DNA from: Wolfiporia cocos | Lineage: Eukaryota; Basidiomycota; Agaricomycetes; Polyporales; Phaeolaceae | Assembly: GCA_029448655.1 (NCBI GenBank) | Contig: JACCLO010000009.1 | Coordinates: 2,728,001-2,792,000, forward strand | DNA: 64,000 nt | Direction: 5' to 3' | Program-made: the position numbers and the translations under genes | In this document: positions 12,426-22,895 of the stretch, one piece after another | How positions within the stretch are numbered: the first letter of the stretch is position 1 | Layout: every line of letters begins with the position of its first letter | Notes under the pieces: model-generated | Seen by the model: only the letters and a program-made list of their open reading frames with translations | Database searches by the model: none | What the model was told of the DNA's origin: nothing

Positions 12426-14270
12426 TGAACACCGGAATTCCCTGGTCCGGCGGATTCCGGCGGATTCCGCCGGACATGAAGATATATGTCTTAAGTGTAG
12501 TGCTGGATGCTACTTAAGATGTATAATGTATATGCCTTTAGTAAGTACAGCAATGGATGCTACTTAAGATGCACATATATATGCCTTAAGCATAGCGCCG
12601 GATATGACGTTCGGATTGTACATTTAATCAGCAATATTTAGAATGCAGCGCAGCAAATATAAAATGCAGCGCTGCAATACAAAAATTCGGCGCAGCAATA
12701 TTGTATGCTGTACAGCAATATATTTTAGCAGTGCAGCAATATAATACGCTGGGTAGTGATAATAGAAATGCTACACAGCAATATAAGGATGCAGCAATGG
12801 GCTTATCGCAGCTATAGATTTAAGTCGGAGATTGTATCTACGTTAGGTTCGACGGTCAGAGTTCAACTGGACTGCATTACTCCCCATTCGATAGCTAGTC
12901 CTGCTCCCACGGATTTTTTTCCCACTCGCATCAAGTCATTAGAAAAGAATGGGGGCACCTTCTCTTGCTTTGACTATGAACCGGCACAATTGCCGATGCG
13001 AGACGGTCCCGCCACCGGTAGGTGATGTGAGCTCGCGTGGCAAGAGCTGTGCGGAATGGAGGAGCAGAGGAGTAAGCTACTGAAAGAAGAGGTTATAATC
13101 GAGGCGACAGTTGTACAAGTTTGCAAAAATATGTTGTAGTGCTACGGTGCTATCCCAATGCTAAACGTTAAACCCCGACCTACGCCTCTTAAAAGGGATT
13201 GCAAGTCCGTCCTATTGCTATTGCTGCGATAGCCTATGGCTGAATATTGCTGCACAACATTTCTTATATTGCTGCGCTGCTAAAATATATTGCTGTACAG
13301 CGTACAATATTGCTGCGCCGAATTTTTGTATTGCAGCGCTGCATTTTATATTTGCTGCGCTGCATTCTAAATATTGCTGATTAAATGTACAATCCGAACG
13401 TCATAGCCGGACGCCACTTAAGATATAACAATGAAGCTCCAGCACTGAAGAACTGAAGTAGATGCCACTTGCTGCACTGCTCACATTTGCATTTGCATTA
13501 TCCAAACTATATGCCCCATAGCTAGTATTTCTTTGTGAGTAGATTTGTACACCACTGCAGTAGGCGAAGTACAATGGTAGTCATACAATATAAATCTATA
13601 TACCGACAACATAATGTTTGTAATGACAGGGACTTAGAAATGATTTTATCATTGCAAAGGTGCAGCTTTACTTGGAGTGCCAACTAAGAAACTGAAGATA
13701 AATCAGTGAAGGCTACAGTTATACCACTTCAGCACTTCAGCACTTGCACTGTGACACTTAAGATGTGTGATGTTGGCTGCTTAAGTGGTATAACTGTAGC
13801 CTTCACTGATTAATCTTAAGTTTCTCAGTTTCTCAGTTTGTCACTCCAAGCAAAGCTGGACCCTCACAATGACATAATCATTTCTAAATTGTTGTGGGCC
13901 ATCACAAACATTGTATTGTCCAGTATGAAGGATCACATGGCTTATATGATAGCCATTGTACTTTGCCTATTGTGTCAGCATATAGATTCATTTTAAAGAA
14001 ATATCAGTCATGGGCATCTACTTCAGTACTTCAGTGCCGAAGCTTCATTATTATATCTTAAGTTTCATCTGGTGCTGTGCTAAGGCATATACACTTAAGT
14101 GATGTCAAGCCTACACTTAAGTCATATATCGTGTACACCTTAAGTAGCATCCGTTGCTGTACTTAAGCTATACATCTTAAGTAGCATCCAGCGCTACACT
14201 TAAGACATATATCTTCATGTCCGGCGGAATCCGGCGGAATCCGCCGGACCAGGGAATTCCGACGGTCTCC
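12426..14270. mobile_element. Fold-back DNA transposon A (non-autonomous)
   Basis: The ends are long inverted repeats: GGAATTCCCTGGTCCGGCGG at 12433 and its complement ending at 14260, followed inward by an ATTCCGCCGGACATGAAG stretch on both sides and then by arrays of TACTTAAGAT-like units. An exact 8-bp direct repeat, GAGCCTGA, flanks the element at 12418-12425 and 14271-14278 and is read as the target-site duplication. The outermost 8-10 bp of the two ends match poorly. After removal of nested element B the unit is about 1036 bp and almost entirely palindromic, with arms of roughly 500 bp meeting near 13765. It has no coding capacity. An 8-bp duplication fits hAT- or KDZ-type elements; the family is not certain. 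Confidence 0.82.
12603..13405. mobile_element. DNA transposon B (MITE-like), nested in element A
   Basis: An 803-bp unit with terminal inverted repeats of about 150 bp that start TATGACGTTCGGATTGTACA on the left and end with the complement at 13405. GCCGGA occurs directly on both sides (12597-12602 and 13406-13411). Both arms carry clusters of GCAGCAATAT/GCAGCGCAGC units. The central part (about 12790-13240) is unique and has no gene. The sister arm of element A lacks this insertion and aligns base for base across the site with a single copy of the GCCGGA position, so the insertion is directly shown. Confidence 0.85.
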
Positions 14271-14278
14271 GAGCCTGA

Positions 14279-15620
14279 GCTTGCGAGCTCCTTCCTAACC
14301 GCATTTTCCAACAAAGCGAGCAATACATCATCGTATATATTGATGTTACCAGTACAAGGAGGGTGTGGCTCGAAGCCATTACGACCTCACAAATGCGGCC
14401 TTTCACCATGAGCCAACGCAACACAGTTGTATTGCGGATTGGGGCCTAATACTGACGATCAAGAGCAGACATGGCTTATGTAGGTGTTGTGTCAAATTCT
14501 CATTTACTAGTTGTTGGAAGTACGCGCGCGTCGGGTGCGACGCACGAGAACTCTGAACATAGTGAACGCAAGGCACAATCCCATTTGCCTCATACCAAGA
14601 CTGTCCGTGGCAACACCGAGGGGCTTGTGTTGAGCCCATGTCCCTCTTTACAAAGACAGCTTAATTGGACACTGTGTCTACCTACAACTTACACACGCCA
14701 CCAGTCGGCCAGCCGGTCATTGTTTGAGGGTAGGACTCCACCAACATAAGAGCTACAGCTAGGTTCAGAACTCGAAAAATATTCAGTACAGTATACCATT
14801 CGATGCACAACCTCGGCAATTGTGGTCGCTCTGACGCTTCCCATATTCATATATTGTGCGCAACTCAGTGGAAGCGTGCGTTTGTTGAAAAGCAAGTTCA
14901 GCGGCGCAGCAGTGGGTTGCTCTAACAAGCCTGTGTGCATATCATTAATGGTCGCCACGGTCCACCAATGGGACTAACTTCGTAGGTGGTCTGATATGCG
15001 GCCGCTTGTAGACATTCACTCCAAGCGGCACACCTCAGACTTTCATGTCGCCAAAGAGGAGACTGTGTACAATATCCCATTTGTATCTAACCCGAATTGT
15101 CTCATATGCGTCAAATTCAAGACTTCGCATTTTCTCCGCTCTTCAGGGAGGAGGGAGGATAGTATCCGTGCGCACCTAATGCAGCAGAGTACGTACTTGG
15201 AATATTGATCATACTTATTTGGGCTCGTTCTTTGACAGCATTTCACTCTCTTTCTTCATAGCCGATGCAATATCCGTCATGACTTGACGTCTTCATAGGT
15301 CCACGTCAGCCGTTCATTTGCATCTCAAAATGAGGCTCAGATATTCGCGAGGGTTCGGGAGTAATACAGACTTGGCATCCCTGAATGGCCGCAGACTCCT
15401 TCGTACTTGGGTGAGCGTAAGCATTGTCGTTATCTGCACTGCTACATAATCGTTCAGACCGTCAATGATAGCATTATCCACTTGCACACAGTCGCCTGCA
15501 GCAGCACGATAAGGTGAGCTCAGTGGACCCAAGAGGCTGACGTTCTCCTGGAAGAACCAGTGCATCATGCTCGAGGGTGATACCGGGTCCGCGCAGAATA
15601 CGATGGACGTAGCAGTCTTC
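14279..15620 (-). pseudogene. Possible decayed or unrecognised multi-exon gene
   Basis: Three minus-strand segments read like protein: 15568-15314 (the frame is also open a little upstream of 15568), with MMHWFFQENVSLLGPLSSPY; about 15180-15050, with LTHMRQFGLDTNGILY; and about 14920-14740, with MNMGSVRATTIAEVVHRMVY. I could not join them by GT-AG introns into one frame, and no family was recognised. They may be exons of one gene damaged by mutation, or chance frames. The region lies just outside transposon A. Confidence 0.25.
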
Positions 15621-18600
15621 CGTCAAGCAACACACGGATACCATCTAATACCACCGGTCGACGGCTTCTCTGATAGCAACTAGGCCCCGTCGTCAGTAGC
15701 GGCAGGAATTGGACAACGGTACCTTTCGCTCGCTACCAACTCCCCCATTTCTCACCGCGAGTCTAGGCTCAAAAGTAGGTATTAGCGACGAGCGCGATCC
15801 CACAGCACCTTCCCAGAGCGCAAAGGCTGCGCCCGCACCTTCTCCGGGACGCGGCCCTCGTAGCCTCTTCCATCGCACGCTATGTCATCAAGGTAGCTTG
15901 TTTCGCGTGCTAGCACCGTGGCGCCGCATGTGCATCCGTTCGCAGACGGAGAAGGGTCCGGAAACAGTACCATCCATACCCCTGATCTGCGCTCTCCCCC
16001 CGCCCGTCCAGTCGCGAGCTGCGGTTGTCGCGCCGTGTTTAGGACCATCGCATGCGGAAGCGCAGATCGGCCCAGCAAGGCACCGGCGAAATTCATAAAG
16101 ATCGCGCGCGGCAGCTAGAAGCGTGCCCATCGTCTGATGTCCGAGGAGAGCTCGCGCGGGAGCTCGTAATGGTCCAGCAGAAGCTGTGCTGCGAGCAGAA
16201 TTCAGAGTCAGCACGTTGATCTACAGCAACCGATGCGAACTGAACGCATGCTCGTCATGAGGCTTCTGCGACGATACCGGATGCTGTGTCTTCATGCCGC
16301 GAACTAATCTCCGTCGCCATTAGAAACAAGATTGGTTCAGAGGCTCATATCCATAGGCTCGGGTTTGAAGCCTCATTTGCCATGCGCCGTTCCCAGCCGA
16401 GGGTGTAAGCTTGGTCATGATGATCTCGTCGCGTCATCCGTTTGAGGTGCGCAGCGCGAATCTATACTTACCACATCCAAAAGCGCATGAATGTCGCATA
16501 GGATCAGGATAGGATCAGGAATGCCCGTCGAGTGGGACAACACTGTATGATGTTATTTGTGATTGATCTGCGAATTGGCACTGTCTGTAGATATCATGCT
16601 CGACGTGAGTACATCAGCCGACCAGAATCAGATGCGCTTGCATGTATGGGAGTGATCAGTTCGCGGACTGGCTGTAACAAATGGGCGAATTGGGAACTGG
16701 GCCGCGAACGAGCGATAGCATGAGACAAAGCGCCTACGGTTAACCCCGCAAATAGCCACGTACCAGGATTGCACCAACATCCGGTTGCTGACCAAACCTG
16801 TCGCTCCATTCCGTCGAACGCATCGCGTTCCAAACTCTCGCCCCGTCGGCCGGAGGCAAGCCGTACCGTTTCGCAGACATGCCGACAGTCGGTCTCGCAT
16901 CTATTGTCTCCATCAAAACATATGACTCGCGAGCGCCGAGCCGCACACTCCGGATCTCGCCCCGCGCCCGTCCGCGACACGACGCCAAAGCCAGCCAGCC
17001 GACATACCTATTCCGTCGGATCTCGCGTCCGAGCCGATCTCACGACGGCGCGCCTCCTGCGCCGCCACCGCCACCCGAAATGGAATCCAAATGCCTGATG
17101 GTGGCGCCCGAGCGGGCGAGCACAGCACCACGCGGCCACAATCGCAGCCCTGGAACCTACATGCCTTTGCAGGCTAGCCGGTGCCGCTAGACCGCAGAGG
17201 CTAGACAGCCACGATGCGAGATGACATTTGGCGAGGCGGGATATTGAGCGGAGATCTGGGGCAGACTCCTGGTGGTCCGACTTGGCACTTTCAGCTCAGC
17301 AGGACTTGGCGCGGTACGTACGGAGAGCGACCGCTGCGCTGTCGTCTCCTATCGAGCGGGGGTGTGTACCATCAAGTGCGATCTGGAAAGTCAGGGTATC
17401 CCAACGGCGACGGAAGCGTACCCAAGAACGCCATAGGCGCAGGCGCAGGCGCCCCCATGTCAAAGTGTCGGGTGGGCCAACCTCCGATCCGAGTCGAAAC
17501 CCGCGTCCGCTCAAACACGCGCACAAACACGCACCCGCAGCCGATGGCACAGGCGCCCCGATGCCCCACAGTGCGTGTCGCCCACTGACAACGCGGCACG
17601 CCCGATCCCCGGATTCCGGCATCCCTGACGCGAAGAATATGTAAACGCGGCACGAGGGCGGCAACGCCCCCTCGCGATCGCTGGCGGGACGCATAGCGAA
17701 ATGAACGCAGCAACGCCCAGGATGCCGTCGTGTTCCCCGGCTCGCCAGCGGCGCCTGCCCGCCTGAAAATCTGCCCATTCAGCGGAGCTGCGCGGCGTCT
17801 TCACCGGGGAGTCAATGTGCCCTGTAGTAGTGCAGACGAGAACCACGACACGAAGCAGCCCTTCGTCGAATCGAAGATCCACCGGTGGGGCGTCGTATAC
17901 GAGCCACGCACGGGGCGCCCGCCGAGCCGCCCCGCCAGTGCGCTCCGCGGACTTGCCAGCCGAGACCGACACGCGCCGCGCCGCACGCAGCGTTCCCCAC
18001 GCCTCCACCTCGCCCACCGATCGCGCGCGCTCCTCGCCCCACGCTCCTCAAACCGAAACCGACCCCTCGCAAAGTCGCTCCGCGCGCGCGCCCGGCGCCG
18101 CCGCGCGAAGTGCACGCCGCGACGCCGGCGCTACCCCCGCACAAACGGCGCGCGCGATCGTCGACGCCCTTCGGCAGCCTGCCCGGGTCGGGTCTCGCCG
18201 CAGGCCCTGCTCGCGCTCGGGACGCTGCTCCGCCCTCTCCCCCCCTCGCCTCCGCTGCGCCGCGCCGCGCGGCCTGGGCTGCACCCCGGCGGTGGGTAGT
18301 GGGTGGTAGTCGATAGGTGGCGGGACACGCGCGCGCCGCCTCCGAGGGGCCAGGCGCACGATGCGGCCGTGAAGGAGCTCGGGCGCGACCAAGCGAGGGC
18401 GTGAAGGCGCCCGCGGCACGTCCCCGTCCCGCGGGCTCGGGTTCGACTTTGGGTCCGGGCTCTGCTCTGTTCCGCGCAGGCTGGCCCGCGCGCTGCGGAG
18501 GGCCCGTCCCGTCCCGCCCCTGTGCTGGTGCCCAGGACCGGCCAGCTAGACTCGACGGCGGCGGCGGGTACGAGACGTGCTGTCCCCCGCGTACGCACCG

Positions 18601-20542
18601 CACCGCGCGAACGCGAACGCGCTCGCCAGGCCCCGCAACCCCGCGCGCGTCTTCTGGCGGACGGGCCCTGTAAGAAGTGCGATGCAAGAACCGGCCCCAG
18701 CGCGCCGCGGGGGCACACTCTGCGACTAGCCAAACAGCGGCCGCGCGTGCCGCGCGCGGCGACCCCACCACCACGTCCTCGTCCGCGGCGGGCGCAGTCC
18801 GCGAGGGGGCAGGGGAGCGTCCGTTGGTCGAGTTGTGGAGCTTCCGCTTCCGCTTCGTGAGCGAGCGGTGTACGGGTGGGTGCCCGCCTGGCCGTCCGTC
18901 GATAGGGCGTGCGTGCGTGCGTGGCGCCGTTACGAGAGGCACCCCTGGCAGGCGCGGCTCAGAGACGGTTTGAGTTTGAGTTTGAGTTTGCGCGAGGTGG
19001 GAGTGGGAGAGTGGGAAGGCGCGGGGGTGCGGGCCGGGGCCCCGCGGCCGCGGGCCAAGCCAAGCCCACCCCCTGGGAGGCGAGAACCGTGACGCAGGCG
19101 CGCAGGAAGCGCAGGAAGAAGTGCAGGCGCGGGTCGGCGGAGCGTGCGCGAGGGGTCGCGGCGAGCGCAGTGGCTGGTGGGATGCGCCGTCCGCCTGCTG
19201 GAGAAGCGGCTGCGAAGGATGCGTTGCGGTGTGTAGGCCGGGGAGCTGTCGGCGTGTGGAGATGCTGTGATAGGATACGTACGCTTTACGGAGCGGCTTC
19301 CCATGTATGCGTTTGCCTTGTTCGACATGCTGCAGGAAGGCGGACGGACGTCGAGGTCCGTGCCCCACCGGACGCAATGCTCGCGCGGGCTCCAGCACCA
19401 CAGATGTGATCAGTCGCCCATATCAACACCGGCGCTCACAACGGCAAGCATCGCGCTCACCGGTTCATCCATGACGCATCGCGGACGGCGTGGAGTCGTG
19501 CCTGCGCGTTGCATCCAAACATCCTGCGATCGAGCCAGGAGCGCACGTCGCGCCCTCGGAATGCAGCCAGTGGCGCGCTGGTGGGTGGCAGTTGGCGTTC
19601 TCGCGCTGCTGAATGCAATACCCCACCGCGGGCGCTAGTGCCGAAGCCGAAGCACAATGACAATGGCCCCTAATCTTGCCTCTGCGTTCTCGGCCCAGCC
19701 TGCCAGCGCATCAGAATGGACGCCAGACGAGGGCGCGCAATGCGGGCAGCGGGCCTTGGCGCGCGCCGACGGGCGCGGGCCGCGTCGCCGGGCCAATGGA
19801 GAGCGCGCGGTTTGCCCCGCGCGCACTGAGGCGGTGCGGGACGCGACGAAAACAGCTGCGCCGGCGACGACTCTCGCATCATGAATCAGCGTCGGAGGCT
19901 AAATCCCGGGGTGGTCTCCATCAAGTGCGGGGTACGCGAGACGCGATCGGGCCTGATCGGCTGCGCAGCCGTGCGGGGGCGGCTGTGTGTGTCATCCATG
20001 ACGCGCGGGGCAGAGGCAGACTGGGACAGGAGCGGTGCGATGGACAGGGAGGTGCACGGCGGGGAGCGCAGGCGCGGACGGGGGCGGGGCGTCTGCCACG
20101 TCGCGCGGCAACGGCAGCCGTTGCGTCCATCACGGATACGCCCGTCGCCAGCGCACCGCGGCGTGTTCGGCCGGCGTCGCACCGCGCACAGGCGCCGGGC
20201 GGGTTCCTCGACGGTGATGGGACGCGGATGGATGCGATGGACATGGATGCGCTCGACGTGGCCTGCAGCGCACCTCTGCGACACGCAGCACTGCCCCGCG
20301 ACTGCTGGGCACGGCCAGGAGGGGACGGCCCAGGCTGGCCTGTTTGCGCGTGTGTTGGCGTGCTTGGTGAGATCCGGATGGGCGATCGAGGTGGCCGAAA
20401 GAGGGGAAACGCGGGGAAGAGGACATGCGGGCACCGGCCCTCGTCTCTCTTTCCCCGCACCCTTATAAGCACCCTGCCCAGATCGTGATCCCCTTTCACC
20501 TCCCTCTGCCCCGCCATAGCTCTCCCCGCTGCTCTCCCGGCG
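15621..20542. other. GC-rich region upstream of the bHLH gene, no supported gene
   Basis: From about 16.9 kb the sequence becomes very rich in G+C and CpG with few stop codons, so long frames appear on both strands by composition alone. None shows codon structure, a domain or fungal-type introns. Simple repeats occur at about 17437-17453 (GGCGCA units), 18905-18922 (GCGTGCGTGC) and 18968-18990 (GAGTTT units). The 3 kb next to the bHLH start may hold regulatory DNA or a long leader. Confidence 0.55.
20464..20469 (+). promoter_or_regulatory. TATA-like box of the bHLH gene
   Basis: TATAAG in an otherwise very GC-rich context, 74 nt before the ATG at 20543. Its isolation and position fit a core promoter with a short leader; this is inferred from sequence only. 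Confidence 0.45.
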
Positions 20543-20998
20543 ATGGCATCCACCGCCTTCTTCTCTGCCTCGTACAAGCCCCAGGTGCTCTCCCGCCAGG
20601 AGGGCTTCCACCTCCCCTCGCCCCCCTCCAACGCCCCCCCGTCCCCGCCCTCGTCGAACGGCACCCCCACCCACTCTGGCAACCCCAGCGCCGCCAACAA
20701 CTTCGACCCCACCAACCTCTTCCTCCCGCCCTTCCTCTCCGTCCCCGACACCTTCCGCAAGTTCCCCGCCGCCGCCGACACCCACGCGGGCATGGACTTT
20801 TCCGACGAGCTCGCCAACCTCATCGCCAGCCCCGAGCCCCAGAACCAGTCCCACGAACGCTCCACCCAGTCCGCCAACTACGACGACTACCGCGCGCACA
20901 CCCACAACATCTTTGACATCTCCGCCCCGACCTCCCACCACCACCACCACTCGCACTCGCACTCGTCCTCCCACTCGCAGCACCAGCAGCACCAGCAC

Positions 20999-21032
<34 letters not shown>

Positions 21033-22895
21033 CCTTTGGCTCGGGCGGCTTCTCCCTCCCGTCCTCCTCCGCGCTCGCCGGCGGCCTGCACTCGCCCTCC
21101 TCGCTCGGCGGCCCGTCCGGCGGCCTCGACTTTGGCGCGCACGCGCACTTCAACAGCACCGTCCCCGCGATCGGCTCCTCCATGCGCTACGAGCCGCCCC
21201 CGCACTCGCCCTTCGCGCTCGCCGCGCCCCACGAGCCGAGCAGCGTCTCCTCCTTCAGCAGCCACCTCTCCTCGCTCTCGGGCATGTCCTCCTTCTCGGG
21301 CGCCACCGCCGGCGGCGGCGACATCCTCGCCGGCAGCAGGCAGACGCCGTCCCCGGTGAGCGCGCACACCGAGTTCGCCCCCGAGCTCGCCGTCGGCGCC
21401 GGCGCCCGCTCGCGCTCCCGCAGCACCACCCGCGCCGCGCAGGTGCCGCCCTCGACCCACGGCGGGCCCGCGCGCCGCACCCGCGCGAAGCGCGGCAGCG
21501 TGAGCAGCGTCAGCCCGCCCCCGCTGCACCGCGGCCACACGCAGCCGCTCGTCATCCCCGGCGCGGGCATGCGCGGGCCCGCGAGCCCGCTCGGCCTCCA
21601 CGGCGGCTGGGGCTTCCTCCCCGCCGCGGGCGCGCAGGGCGAGTTCAGCCTCCCGACGCCGGACAGCGTGCACGGTGAGTGGGGCGTCGTGCGCGCCCGC
21701 GCGGATGCTGACGGCCTCGCAGGCGGCTTCAGCGCGTTCTCGGGCGCGGGCAGCGTCGGGAGCGTCGGCGGGCTCGGCGGCGTGTCCCCGAAGGACGTCG
21801 GCGTCGGCGCCAAGGGCGCGCAGGGCGAGAGTCCGGGCGGAGACATGGCCGTGAAGCAGTGCGTGTTTGTCTGACCGTTGCGAGGCGCGCGCTCACCTCG
21901 CGTCCCATGTGTTTCCCCCCGGCGGCCTCGCGTGTAGGGCGCTGATCGCGAACGAGAAGCGGCGCCGGCGGCGCGAGTCGCACAACGCGGTCGAGCGCCG
22001 GCGGCGGGACAACATCAACGAGAAGATCAGCGAGCTCGCGACGCTCATCCCCGAGTGCCTGCTCGACCCGAACGGTGCGTGCCCCCCGCTCCGCGTGTGC
22101 GTCCGCGCTGACGGCGTGGCTGCGGCTCTAGCGACGCTCTCGATGCCGACGTCGCTCTCCGCGCCGGGCGAGGACCTGCTCTTTGGCGCGAGCGTGACGA
22201 CCGCGCCGGCGGACGACAAGGCGAAGAAGGAGAAGGACGCCCCGGACGGGAGCGCGGAGCCCGACGACAAGGACGCCGCCGCGGAGCAGGCCGGCGTCGT
22301 CAAGGCGAACAAGGGCATGATCCTCCGCAAGAGCGTCGAGTACATCCGGTGCGCCTCTCCCCCTCCGCTCTCACCGCGCGCGCGCGCACGCTAACGCGCC
22401 GGCAGGTACCTGCAGCAGCTCGTGTCCGCGCAGGCGTCGCGCAACCGCGACCTCGAGCAGCAGCTCCAGGCGTTCCGCGGCGGCGCGCCGCCCGCTGCGG
22501 CGGACGCGCGCGCGGACGAGGACGGCAGCCTGATGCTCCACGAGGAGGTCGGCGACTTTGCGCTGGGCCTCGCGTTCGGCGCGGGCGGCGGCGCGCAGCC
22601 TGTGCCGCGGGGCGCACGCAAGAAGTCGTTCCACGGGTTCGAGCTCGAGAGCGTGGAGGAGATGGACGCGGACGCGGACATGCGCGACGCGGACGAGGAC
22701 GCGGAGATGGAGAAGAGCCCGAGCGCGGCGAGCGACGAGGCGGAGGGCGAAGGCGAGGGCGAGGAGGAGGAGCGCGGGCGCAAGGGGCGCGACGGCCGGC
22801 CGGTGGGCAGCCTCAAGCACGGGCGGGAAGGCAGCGCAAGGCGTGTGAAGAAGGAGGACGACGGCGGGGAGGGCCGCGAGATGGAGGTGTCGTGA
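20543..22895 (+). CDS. bHLH transcription factor with extended loop (Rtg3/USF-like)
   Basis: Five exons (20543-21674, 21723-21858, 21938-22074, 22132-22348, 22406-22895) give 703 aa. The N-terminal 450 residues are low-complexity: Pro/Ser-rich, then His/Ser and a Gln run (about residues 130-165), then Gly/Ser/Ala-rich. The basic region and helix 1 are KRRRRRESHNAVERRRRDN followed by INEKISELATLIPE; the His-Glu-Arg pattern (H..ER..R) predicts binding to CACGTG/CACGTG-like E-boxes. Helix 2 (NKGMILRKSVEYIRYLQQL) comes only after a loop of about 65 residues, like the long loop of yeast Rtg3. A short heptad segment follows, then an acidic tail with many Glu/Asp. Two introns (48 and 57 nt) are multiples of three and free of stops, so retention would keep the frame. 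Target genes are unknown. Confidence 0.88.

Noticed and set aside
17812..19401. 529-codon open frame on the minus strand
   Set aside because: It lies in DNA so GC-rich that stops are rare; the translation is Ala/Arg/Pro/Gly-rich with no domain, and several other frames are open in the same place.
19886..21673. 595-codon open frame on the minus strand
   Set aside because: Most of it is antisense to exon 1 of the bHLH gene. Its runs of Leu and Val mirror the sense Gln and His repeats.
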